A DNA stretch of 7,559 bases, taken from GCA-965745 sp046704525. Lineage in GTDB: Archaea; Thermoplasmatota; Thermoplasmata; Thermoplasmatales; Thermoplasmataceae. Both the position numbers and the translations under genes were made by a program. Below, piece after piece: positions 1 to 6,740 of the stretch (position 1 is the first letter of the stretch; the number at the start of each line of letters is the position of its first letter). The stretch covers positions 1 to 7,559 of the forward strand of contig JBJKRS010000089.1 in assembly GCA_046704525.1 (NCBI GenBank), read 5' to 3'. The notes under the pieces were generated by a model that was not told where the DNA came from, ran no database searches, and worked only from the letters and a program-made list of their open reading frames with translations.

Positions 1-989
1 GGGAGATAGTGTTCACAACCTCCATGACCGGATATATGGAATCAATTACCGACCCCTCTTACAGGGGACAGATCCTTATCTTTGCCTCACCAACCATAGC
101 CAACTACAACTTTGACGAGGGCCAGAGGGAATCGGGAAGGGTACAGGTGGAGGCTCTTGTGACAAAGGATGCCCACTCAACCCTTGGCGCAGGAGAACCA
201 GGCCTGAGGTTTGACAGGTTCCTCAAGGACTCCCGGGTTCCCGGCATAGATGGTGTGGACACTCGATTCCTTGTCAAGAAAATCAGGGAAAATGGAGTCA
301 TGAAGGCATGGATAACCGACGACGCATCTTTCCCGTCAGAATGGCCCGATCCCATGGCACGCGACCTGGTCGGCGAGACAAGCACGCCAGAAGTGTACGC
401 GGTCAAGGGAAGCGGCACAAAGAAGTTCATGTTCATAGATGTTGGCGCCAAACGCAGCCTGGTGGAGAGGATCAGCTCTTTTGCCCCGCTTGATGTAGTC
501 CCCTATAACTTTGATTTCTCAGGAGCCACTGGAAAGTATGCGGCCGTTTTCATTTCAAACGGACCCGGGGACCCGACACATTCGGGCCTGGAAGGTGTCC
601 GGAATTTCATAAAGGAGTCGGTTGGCAACATTCCTGTATATGGCGTTTGCCTTGGACATCAGCTGATTTCCCTCGCGCTGGGTGCAAAGACGGAGAAGAT
701 GGCCTACGGCCACAGGGGGTCAAACCATGCCGTGACCGATGGCGAGAAGCTCTGGATCACGACCCACAACCACGGTTACGCCGTCAATGAGGATTCCCTG
801 GCGAACACCCCTCTCCGGGCAACCCAGTGGGATGCAAACGACAGGACTGTGGAGATGGCAATCCATCAGGATAGACCTGTATTCTCTGTGCAGTATCACC
901 CCGAAGCTTCTCCCGGGCCACATGACAGCGGCTGGTTCTTCGACTTGATCAGGCAGAGGACGGAGGATTACTATGCCAAGAAAGCCTGA
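1..989 (+). CDS. carA: Carbamoyl-phosphate synthase small subunit (glutamine amidotransferase), 5' end outside window
   Basis: Small subunit of carbamoyl-phosphate synthase. It hydrolyses glutamine and channels ammonia to CarB for pyrimidine and arginine synthesis. The reading frame is open to the left edge, with Glu and Ile codons at 3-8 before the GTG at 9. The first residues (EIVFTTSMTGY) align with an internal E. coli CarA segment (EVVFNTSMTGY), so about 28 N-terminal residues lie outside and the GTG is an internal valine codon. The CarA N-terminal domain is followed by a class I glutamine amidotransferase domain. Numbering from the GTG, there is an NGPGDP loop near 185-190, the nucleophile C214 in GVCLGHQ (codon 648-650), and H297 and E299 in HPEASPGPHD, which completes the Cys-His-Glu triad. 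GSNHAV also matches the family. The last 17 bases overlap carB in another frame. Identification is secure and the gene looks intact within the window. Confidence 0.97.
   Translation, partial: EIVFTTSMTGYMESITDPSYRGQILIFASPTIANYNFDEGQRESGRVQVEALVTKDAHSTLGAGEPGLRFDRFLKDSRVPGIDGVDTRFLVKKIRENGVMKAWITDDASFPSEWPDPMARDLVGETSTPEVYAVKGSGTKKFMFIDVGAKRSLVERISSFAPLDVVPYNFDFSGATGKYAAVFISNGPGDPTHSGLEGVRNFIKESVGNIPVYGVCLGHQLISLALGAKTEKMAYGHRGSNHAVTDGEKLWITTHNHGYAVNEDSLANTPLRATQWDANDRTVEMAIHQDRPVFSVQYHPEASPGPHDSGWFFDLIRQRTEDYYAKKA
962..966 (+). promoter_or_regulatory. Ribosome binding site for carB
   Basis: GGAGG followed by ATT, six bases before the ATG at 973. It lies inside the end of carA. It fixes the carB start and fits translational coupling between the two subunits. 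Confidence 0.7.
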
Positions 990-3900
990 GGTGAAGAACG
1001 TCCTGGTCATAGGATCAGGGCCCGTTATCGTAGGGCAGGCAGCAGAATTCGACTATGCAGGCTCTCAGGCATGCCTTTCCCTCAGGGAGGAAGGCATACG
1101 GACTGTCCTCCTCAACTCCAACCCGGCTACAATACAGACCGACCGGAGTGTGGCAGACCGGATCTATATAGAGCCAATGACTGCAGATGCGGTTTGCTCC
1201 ATAATAGAAAAGGAAGGCATCGATTCCATACTGGCCACAATGGGCGGCCAAACTGCCCTTAACCTTGCAGTGGAACTCCACAACAGGGGGATCCTCAAGA
1301 AATATGGGGTCCAGATACTTGGCACATCAATAGACACAATAGAGAAGGCTGAAGACAGGCTCAAGTTCCATGCCCTTGTCAGTGAGCTCGGAGAGCCCAT
1401 ACCTGAATCCCGTGAACTCAAGGCGGACAATTTCAGGAAGAGGATTGGCGAGATACCGACATTTCCGGTGATACTCAGGACATCTTTCTCCCTGGGCGGG
1501 CTCAGCGGATCAATAATTGAATCCAAAGAGAAGTTGGTGGAGGTTGCAGAATCTTACTTCTCGGACTTCGAGGACGGTACCCTGGAAGTGGAGAAGTCAA
1601 TAGAAGGGCTAAAGGAGCTTGAGTACGAGGTGGTGAGGGATAACGCCGGCAACTGCATCATAATATGCAACATGGAGAACCTTGACCCCATGGGGGTACA
1701 CACTGGGGAGAGCATTGTTGTAACCCCGTCGCAGACACTCACAGACAAGGAATACCACTTCCTCAGGGATTCTGCCAGGAAGGTGATCTCCGCCCTTGGA
1801 ATAAGGGGAGCGTGCAACATCCAGTTCGCGCTGGACCAGAAAACAGGGGATTACTATGTAGTGGAAGTCAACCCAAGGACCTCTAGGTCCTCAGCCCTGG
1901 CATCCAAGGCAAGCGGATACCCCATAGCGAGGATCGCAACGAAAATTGCCGTGGGCTACAACCTCACCGAAATAGCGAATCCAATCACCCGCAACACATC
2001 GGCGGCCTTCGAGCCATCACTGGACTATGTAACTGTGAAGATACCCCGCTGGCCATTTGACAAGTTCTCGGTCGAGAGGAGAATCGGTGTCCAGATGAAG
2101 TCAATCGGCGAAGTGATGGGCATAGGCAGGACTTTCGAGGAAGCCATGATGAAGGCAATAGCTTCACTTGACACTCCGGAATCGGTCAGGATCAGGCTGT
2201 TCTTCAAGGATGACAAGCTCAGGGAACTCCTCATGAAGCCCACTGACCTGAAGCTCTACGCAATACTTGAGGCACTGTTCAGGAACTACACAGTGGACGA
2301 GGTGGCGTCCCTTTCCCAGTACGACCCTTACTTCATCAACAAGCTCAACAACATAGTCTCTTCCTTGCAGTCCCTGGAGATAGGTGTGATGCCTGCCAAC
2401 ACCAGGGAGCTCAAGGAACTTGGCATATCTGATGCCCAGATCGGTGCATTCACCAGGCTTCCGGAGGCAAGGATCACTAAGCACAGGCTCGAGAATGGAA
2501 TACTTCCCGTGTACAAGGCAATAGACACATGCTCGGGAGAGTTCAGGGCTGAAACGCCGTACCTGTACTCCACTTACGAGGAATTCGGGGATTTCACGGA
2601 CTCAAGCTCGTCCACCGAGAAGGTAATGGTCATCGGATCTGGCCCGAACAGGATATCACAGGGGCTCGAATTCGACTACGGCTCAGTGAAGGCAGTGCAG
2701 ACTCTCCGTTCCAGGGGATACACGACCATCATGCTAAACAGCAACCCTGAGACTGTTTCAACAGACTTTGACGTCTCGGATTTCCTGTACTTCGAGCCTG
2801 TGACACTGGAGCATGTCGCCAACGTTATAGCACGGGAGAAACCTAAGGGGCTGATAATACAGTTTTCCGGTCAGACCGGCCAGAACCTTGCGTCCAAGAT
2901 CTCAGACATTTTCGGCGAAGGAGTGATACTCGGCACAAAACCCTCTGACATAGACGCCATTGAGAACCGCTCTACCTTTGCCGAACGCCTGAAGTCCATG
3001 GGAATCAGGCAGCCAGATTTTGTCTCCGTCGCAAACGAGAACGAAGTGGAGGAGAAAGTCCCGCTCATAGACCTCCCTGTGATAGTGCGCTCAAGCTTCA
3101 TCATAGGGGGGCGGGCAATGGACATTGTCTACAGTTACGAGGAACTCAAGACCAGGGTCAGGGAGCTCTTCAGGGAGAGGCCGGGGTACCCGGTGCTGAT
3201 AAGCAGATATGTGGAATCAGCCCGCGAAATTGACGTCGACTTCATATCCTGGCCTGGAGGAACAGCCATTTGCGGAATATCTTCCCACATTGAAGAGGCA
3301 GGGACACATTCGGGAGATGCCACAATGATACTGGGGCCGGACGTCGTTTCCAGGCCACTTGAGGAAAGGATCAGGAAAATAGTCAGCCTGCTTTCGTCCA
3401 GCTTCCGCCTCTGTGGAGTGTCCAACCTCCAGCTTGCCGCCCGCGACGACGACATCTTCGTTATCGAGCTCAATGCAAGGTCATCCAGATCTCTGCCTTT
3501 TGTGTCCAAGGCAGCGGGTATTGACTGGGTTTCGGTAGCTGTGGATGCAATGCTTGGCGACAGTATCTCGGCAGCTGATGCTGCTCCGAAATCCTACTTT
3601 GTAAAGGTTCCCATATTCCCATTCAACAGGTTTCAGGACCTTGACATAATACTTGGGCCAGAGATGAAATCCACCGGCGAGGCCATGGCAGAGGACACAG
3701 GCAGGGATGAGGCCCTGATGAAAGCTGCAATAATCATGGGCCCCAGGATGGATCTCAGGCGCCCGGTCCTGGTCTCTGTAAACGACAGGGACAAGCCTGT
3801 AGTTAAAGAGATATGCAGGAAACTGTCCTCCTCGGGGGTCAAGATATACGCCACACCTGGAACCTCATCCGCGCTCAGCGAAGAGGGAATCGAAAACACC

Positions 3901-4197
3901 ACGGTGTACAGGCTTGATGACATTCGTGACCCAAAGATGAGCAATATCATAAGGGAGGAGCATCTTTCACTGATAATCAACACCCCCACATTCCAGTCCG
4001 GGTCCATCAGGGACGGCTTCAGGATCCGGAGGATGGCTGTGCAGAGAGGAATACCGGTAATCACAAATGCAAGGCTGGCAGACGCAGTTGTCCGCTCTGT
4101 CCTGTCAAGAGTGAAGCTCGAGTACAGGGAAATTGGCGAATATTCCGCAGAGGAAATCCAAGATGAATATCAAGAAGGCAAGGGAACTGTTTCCTGA
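973..4197 (+). CDS. carB: Carbamoyl-phosphate synthase large subunit
   Basis: Makes carbamoyl phosphate from bicarbonate, ammonia and two ATP, in complex with CarA. It has 1074 residues against about 1073 in E. coli, in one piece rather than split as in some archaea. There are two homologous halves. The first has a pre-ATP-grasp GSGPVIVGQAAEFDYAG at 14-30, ATP-site R129 and R169, H243 in the GVHTGES motif, and E298/N300. The second has GSGPNRISQGLEFDYG at 555-570, R706 in RSSFIIGGRAM, and IELNARSSRS at 831-840. An MGS-like allosteric domain follows from about 930 (ATPGTSSAL at 960-968, IINTP at 1001-1005). By eye alignment the E. coli IMP/UMP-site residues K954, T974, T977 and N1015 are kept as K941, T961, T964 and N1003, while K993 is R980 and T1017 is P1005. 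The first ATP loop reads GGLSGS where E. coli has GGSGGG. The gene starts inside carA behind a strong SD and its end overlaps nth. Residue equivalences to E. coli are from memory. Confidence 0.98.
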   Translation: MPRKPEVKNVLVIGSGPVIVGQAAEFDYAGSQACLSLREEGIRTVLLNSNPATIQTDRSVADRIYIEPMTADAVCSIIEKEGIDSILATMGGQTALNLAVELHNRGILKKYGVQILGTSIDTIEKAEDRLKFHALVSELGEPIPESRELKADNFRKRIGEIPTFPVILRTSFSLGGLSGSIIESKEKLVEVAESYFSDFEDGTLEVEKSIEGLKELEYEVVRDNAGNCIIICNMENLDPMGVHTGESIVVTPSQTLTDKEYHFLRDSARKVISALGIRGACNIQFALDQKTGDYYVVEVNPRTSRSSALASKASGYPIARIATKIAVGYNLTEIANPITRNTSAAFEPSLDYVTVKIPRWPFDKFSVERRIGVQMKSIGEVMGIGRTFEEAMMKAIASLDTPESVRIRLFFKDDKLRELLMKPTDLKLYAILEALFRNYTVDEVASLSQYDPYFINKLNNIVSSLQSLEIGVMPANTRELKELGISDAQIGAFTRLPEARITKHRLENGILPVYKAIDTCSGEFRAETPYLYSTYEEFGDFTDSSSSTEKVMVIGSGPNRISQGLEFDYGSVKAVQTLRSRGYTTIMLNSNPETVSTDFDVSDFLYFEPVTLEHVANVIAREKPKGLIIQFSGQTGQNLASKISDIFGEGVILGTKPSDIDAIENRSTFAERLKSMGIRQPDFVSVANENEVEEKVPLIDLPVIVRSSFIIGGRAMDIVYSYEELKTRVRELFRERPGYPVLISRYVESAREIDVDFISWPGGTAICGISSHIEEAGTHSGDATMILGPDVVSRPLEERIRKIVSLLSSSFRLCGVSNLQLAARDDDIFVIELNARSSRSLPFVSKAAGIDWVSVAVDAMLGDSISAADAAPKSYFVKVPIFPFNRFQDLDIILGPEMKSTGEAMAEDTGRDEALMKAAIIMGPRMDLRRPVLVSVNDRDKPVVKEICRKLSSSGVKIYATPGTSSALSEEGIENTTVYRLDDIRDPKMSNIIREEHLSLIINTPTFQSGSIRDGFRIRRMAVQRGIPVITNARLADAVVRSVLSRVKLEYREIGEYSAEEIQDEYQEGKGTVS
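4150..4153 (+). promoter_or_regulatory. Candidate ribosome binding site deciding the nth start
   Basis: GAGG, followed by AAATCCAAG and the ATG at 4163 (nine-base spacer), inside the 3' end of carB. It favours this ATG over the in-frame TTG at 4133, for which I see no good SD. Confidence 0.45.
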
Positions 4198-4852
4198 GAT
4201 TTACGATCTCATAAGGAAGCAGAGCCCACCGCACCATTTCGAGTTCTCCGACCCGTTCTGGGTTCTCATAACCACAATCATGTCGCACAGGACAAAGGAT
4301 GAGGTTACAGACCCCGCAGCAAGAAGGCTGCATGACAGGTATGCAGACTGCAACGGTTTATCAGAGGCGTCGTACGATGATGTATACGAGGCCATATCAA
4401 AGGTGGGCTTTGCAAGGGTAAAGGCAGAGCGAGTTATTAACGCAGCAAGAATCATCAAGGAGCAGTTTGGGGGAGAGGTCCCGGAAAGCATAGAGGACAT
4501 GATGACAATCCCGGGAATCGGCAGGAAAACTGCAAATGTTGTGCTTGCCGATGCAATGAAGATCCCTGCAATTGCTGTTGACACTCATGTTCACAGGATC
4601 AGCAACAGGGTGGGTTGGGCATCCACAAAAAACCCGGACGAGACCGAGGAAAGGCTCAGGAAGATCATACCGGAGGAATTCTGGCTGGGTTTCAACCCGA
4701 CTCTGGTCGAATTCGGAAAGAAAGTCTGCAAGCCCATCGGGCCAAGATGCGAGGACTGCCTGATCAGCAGATACTGTGAATTCTATGCAAAGCAGAAACG
4801 ATCCGGCAACGGAAAGACTCGCAGCAGGACTCCCCGGAAGGCCAGATCATGA
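4163..4852 (+). CDS. nth: Endonuclease III (DNA glycosylase/AP lyase, HhH-GPD family with [4Fe-4S] cluster)
   Basis: Base-excision repair enzyme that removes oxidised pyrimidines and cuts the abasic site. It has 229 residues from the chosen ATG. The helix-hairpin-helix is at 116-128 (IPGIGRKTANVVL) with catalytic Lys K122. Catalytic Asp D140 lies in IAVDTHVHR. The cluster motif C189-x6-C196-x2-C199-x5-C205 has exactly the canonical spacing. The start matches the usual Nth N-terminus (ARELFPEIYDLI, then FSDPFWVLITTIMS). At 41-46 it has SHRTKD where E. coli has SAQATD, so the E. coli Gln41 position is Arg; archaeal Nth proteins often have SQRT here. After the cluster there is a lysine/arginine-rich tail (212-229) with no acidic residue. 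The gene overlaps carB by 35 bases and the methyltransferase by four, so it is probably co-transcribed with carAB. An in-frame TTG at 4133 would add 10 residues. Family assignment is firm; the exact damage range (thymine glycol, or uracil/thymine mismatches) cannot be read from sequence. Confidence 0.95.
   Translation: MNIKKARELFPEIYDLIRKQSPPHHFEFSDPFWVLITTIMSHRTKDEVTDPAARRLHDRYADCNGLSEASYDDVYEAISKVGFARVKAERVINAARIIKEQFGGEVPESIEDMMTIPGIGRKTANVVLADAMKIPAIAVDTHVHRISNRVGWASTKNPDETEERLRKIIPEEFWLGFNPTLVEFGKKVCKPIGPRCEDCLISRYCEFYAKQKRSGNGKTRSRTPRKARS
4836..4841 (+). promoter_or_regulatory. Ribosome binding site for the methyltransferase
   Basis: GGAAGG, seven bases before the ATG at 4849, lying within the basic tail codons of nth. 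With the ATGA stop/start overlap it supports translational coupling. Confidence 0.5.
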
Positions 4853-5505
4853 CCAATGCAAATGATGCGACCCTAAAGAAATACTATTCGCTGAGATCAC
4901 GCGACTATGACCTCCTCTATGAGAAACCAGAGAGGCAGGACGACCTCAGGAAGATGGAGGGAATAGTGCTTTCGGAGCTCTCAGGCAAAAGAGTCCTCGA
5001 AATAGCGTGCGGCAGCGGCTACTGGACAGCGCTGCTTTCCAGTGTTGCGGAATCCGTGCATGGAATAGACACGAGCCCTGAGATGCTGGAAATAGCAATG
5101 AGAAGGACCTCTGACAAGGAGAACGTAATACTGTCGCTGGACGACACCTATTCACTGCAGGAAGTCGAGGGGGATTTCAACGCTGCCTTCCTTGGATACT
5201 GGATCTCGCATGTGGAGAGGAAGAGGATGTACGACTATCTGTGCACACTGGGCAAGAGGCTCCCCGGAGGCTCAAGAGTAGTGATGCTTGACAACAGGTA
5301 CGTAGACGGCTCCTCGACTCCCATCAGCAGGACAGACCCGGATGGGAACACTTACCAGCTGAGTAATGTACAGGATGGTAAGAAATTTGAGATTGTGAAG
5401 AACTTCCTGGATGAGGACGAACTGAGGCGCATTACACCGGAGGACTCACGGGATATCAGGTACTGGGGCATGCAGTTCTACTGGGTGTACAGTTATTCAA
5501 CCTGA
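4849..5505 (+). CDS. Class I SAM-dependent methyltransferase, substrate unknown
   Basis: 218-residue cytosolic protein with a Rossmann-type methyltransferase fold. Motif I is VLEIACGSGYWT at 49-60, the SAM-binding glycine loop. The acidic residue ending strand 2 is D74 in HGIDTSPEML. A motif IV-like strand is NAAFLGYWISHV at 111-122, and GGSRVVMLDNR at 140-150 follows a family-typical pattern. The N-terminal YYSLRSRDYDLLYEKPERQ (12-30) resembles a widespread uncharacterised group of small-molecule-type methyltransferases. I see no DNA- or RNA-methylase catalytic motif such as DPPY/NPPY, and no membrane segment. The start ATG overlaps the nth stop codon as ATGA. This is the last gene of the carA-carB-nth run; after it only 36 bases separate it from the opposing gene. 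A short T run at 5518-5521 could help termination but is weak. The reaction type is clear; the target is not, and the link to Nth or CarAB is positional only. Confidence 0.9.
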   Translation: MTNANDATLKKYYSLRSRDYDLLYEKPERQDDLRKMEGIVLSELSGKRVLEIACGSGYWTALLSSVAESVHGIDTSPEMLEIAMRRTSDKENVILSLDDTYSLQEVEGDFNAAFLGYWISHVERKRMYDYLCTLGKRLPGGSRVVMLDNRYVDGSSTPISRTDPDGNTYQLSNVQDGKKFEIVKNFLDEDELRRITPEDSRDIRYWGMQFYWVYSYST

Positions 5506-5541
5506 ACAGTCGGACACTTTTCCTTCCATGAACTTTCCCTG

Positions 5542-6474
5542 TCAATGGTAATGGAATGTCAGGTCCTGTATTCTCACGTTTGATGTTGTAACGTTCTCTT
5601 CGCCATTATAGGAGACTATCCAGTATTTTCCCGCTTTAACGGTCAGGTTGAATGATACAGTCTTCGACCATCCCGAGTTGTATATGTTGTCGCTCAGGAT
5701 TGAAGAGACCTGGGTGACGTTATTTGAGGCATTGAATCCAGTGGAACTAGTCAGGGTTCCCCAGACCTGGGAGGTGATAACATACACAGCGACTCCGTTT
5801 GTGCTTGTTATGTTGCCATAGATTGTTCCGGGAACTTCGGCGTTGAGAGGGTATGCCTGATAAGAGCCCGGGAAAAGGTTGTCAACCCCGTACCCCTGTG
5901 GCTCGATATGCTCCACGTATATGTAGGGCAGTGCGACACTCACGGAAACAAGCGCCGCCCCAATCATTAAAGCCCCGAAGCAGGAAAGGAACTTCCAGGA
6001 ACTGTCGCGGTTTGTTGAACTAGTGCGCCTCCCGCTATGCAGTCCCAGGATCCAGTAAAAGCTCGTGAAGGCGTACAGGGCTACAAGCCCGGCAACAATG
6101 GCCGACATTGTCACGTTATCCCAGAATGCAGGTCCAGAGTTGAACAGGTTGCCATTGAATGGAGGCTGGATATAGAAGAACAAAACGGTCATGAACATTG
6201 CGGCGACCTGGGAAATTGGATTCCTCTTTCTCTTTCCCAGGCCAGGTGAAGACTTGAGCCTGAATATGCTGGAAAATGGAAGCGGTATCAAAAGGGCGAA
6301 TGCAAAGTATCCTGCAAGGTCTATGGCCAGGGCCTTCTCGGGAGATGACCATAGTGGTACGCTCCTGTTGAGGTAGAAGAGAAGAACAGTTTCAAAAAGA
6401 ACGGCCGAAGCAACAAGGAGCCCGTATGATTCCCTGTTTGATCGAAGCTGAGAGCAGTCCTCTTCTTCCACCAT
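5542..6474 (-). CDS. Unrecognised five-segment membrane protein with sequon-rich extracytoplasmic C-terminal domain
   Basis: 310 residues that I cannot assign to a named family. Hydrophobic segments lie near 18-35, 48-67, 87-104, 121-143 and 162-185. The loops at 68-86 (RLKSSPGLGKRKRNP) and 144-161 (HSGRRTSSTNRDSSWK) are strongly basic. By the positive-inside rule this puts the N-terminus and both loops in the cytoplasm and the C-terminus outside. Residues 186-310 are polar, rich in Ser, Thr, Asn, Tyr and Val, and alternate like beta strands (VAVYVITSQ, VSFNLTVKAGKYWIVSYN), suggesting a beta-sandwich. Seven N-x-S/T sequons (N36, N120, N221, N248, N252, N276, N294) all fall in predicted outside parts, as expected if this is an N-glycosylated surface protein. 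It has no catalytic motif, and no partner gene is on its strand. It is convergent with the methyltransferase and divergent from the ferredoxin. A sensor, receptor or cell-envelope role is possible, but this is inference only. Confidence 0.85.
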   Translation of the reverse strand: MVEEEDCSQLRSNRESYGLLVASAVLFETVLLFYLNRSVPLWSSPEKALAIDLAGYFAFALLIPLPFSSIFRLKSSPGLGKRKRNPISQVAAMFMTVLFFYIQPPFNGNLFNSGPAFWDNVTMSAIVAGLVALYAFTSFYWILGLHSGRRTSSTNRDSSWKFLSCFGALMIGAALVSVSVALPYIYVEHIEPQGYGVDNLFPGSYQAYPLNAEVPGTIYGNITSTNGVAVYVITSQVWGTLTSSTGFNASNNVTQVSSILSDNIYNSGWSKTVSFNLTVKAGKYWIVSYNGEENVTTSNVRIQDLTFHYH

Positions 6475-6480
6475 GTCGGA

Positions 6481-6500
6481 ATATCCCTATAATGGGTTAT
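6481..6500. repeat. Imperfect inverted repeat just upstream of the membrane-protein gene
   Basis: Half sites ATATCCC and GGGTTAT around a six-base spacer (TATAAT), six of seven positions matching. It lies between the candidate TATA element and the start codon of the minus-strand gene, where an operator would sit. A rough count gives a few such repeats by chance in a region of this size, so support is weak. Confidence 0.25.
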
Positions 6501-6509
6501 GTATATTGC
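6499..6509 (-). promoter_or_regulatory. Candidate TATA element for the membrane-protein gene
   Basis: On the minus strand this reads GCAATATACAT, about 30 bases before the start codon at 6474. Archaeal TATA boxes lie about 25 bases before the transcript start, so the mRNA would have almost no leader. That agrees with the absence of a good SD before this ATG. Confidence 0.4.
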
Positions 6510-6660
6510 GATAGTTCTCACCATGAAGCTGGAGGAACCCTTCGGGAAACTGAAGCCCAGGGTTCACGCAATGGGAAAAGATTGTCATGGTGCACGAAGG
6601 GCCAGTGCTTTCTGCACCCGCACATAATAGCGGATTATTGTGTCAGACGACAACAAAAAG

Positions 6661-6673
6661 CAATTATACTTAA
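6661..6673 (+). promoter_or_regulatory. Candidate BRE/TATA element for the ferredoxin-reductase unit
   Basis: CAATTATACTTAA preceded by AAAAAG, the most TATA-like stretch upstream of the ferredoxin. A start about 25 bases downstream would fall near 6690-6694, giving a leader of roughly 60-65 bases that begins with the inverted repeat at 6691-6712. A competing weaker candidate is CCTAAAAACTTAG at 6720-6732, which would give a leader of only a few bases. Confidence 0.4.
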
Positions 6674-6690
6674 GACCATTTAGAACGAAG

Positions 6691-6712
6691 TGGCTGATTG
6701 GCAGATCAGTCA
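6691..6712. repeat. Inverted repeat / possible hairpin upstream of the ferredoxin gene
   Basis: TGGCTGAT and ATCAGTCA around a six-base spacer (TGGCAG). Seven of eight positions are complementary, and the remaining one would be a G-U pair in RNA, giving an eight-pair stem. It sits at or just after the predicted transcript start of the ferredoxin unit. It could be an operator or a leader hairpin. No T run follows, so it does not look like a terminator. Confidence 0.35.
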
Positions 6713-6740
6713 TGGTAAACCTAAAAACTTAGCAAAGGAA

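Noticed and set aside
9..11. GTG as the start codon of carA
   Set aside because: The frame is open upstream and the preceding Glu and Ile codons match the conserved E-V/I-V-F segment of CarA, so this is an internal valine codon of a gene cut by the window edge.
3633..4064. 143-codon open frame on the minus strand
   Set aside because: It lies wholly antisense to the well-conserved CarB C-terminal region. Its serine/leucine-rich composition is what the complement of this codon usage produces.
4133..4135. TTG as the nth start codon
   Set aside because: It would add ten residues not typical of the family and lacks a good SD; the ATG at 4163 has GAGG nine bases upstream and gives the usual Nth N-terminus. 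Not fully excluded.
973..4197. Internal repetition in carB as a possible tandem duplication
   Set aside because: The two similar halves are the ancient duplicated ATP-grasp modules found in all full-length CarB proteins.
5506..5541. Terminator between the convergent genes
   Set aside because: Only a run of four T on the plus strand and no hairpin; too weak to call, though transcription must end near here on both strands.
6321..6524. 67-codon open frame on the minus strand overlapping the membrane-protein start
   Set aside because: Most of it lies inside the membrane-protein gene in another frame, and the 310-residue frame has the coherent topology.
6563..6582. GGGTTCACGC resembling a tRNA T-loop
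   Set aside because: No matching five-pair T-stem, anticodon arm or acceptor stem can be formed around it.
6426..6683. 85-codon open frame on the plus strand across the membrane-protein start and intergenic region
   Set aside because: It begins inside the opposing gene, has no SD, its composition is not protein-like and it resembles no family I know.
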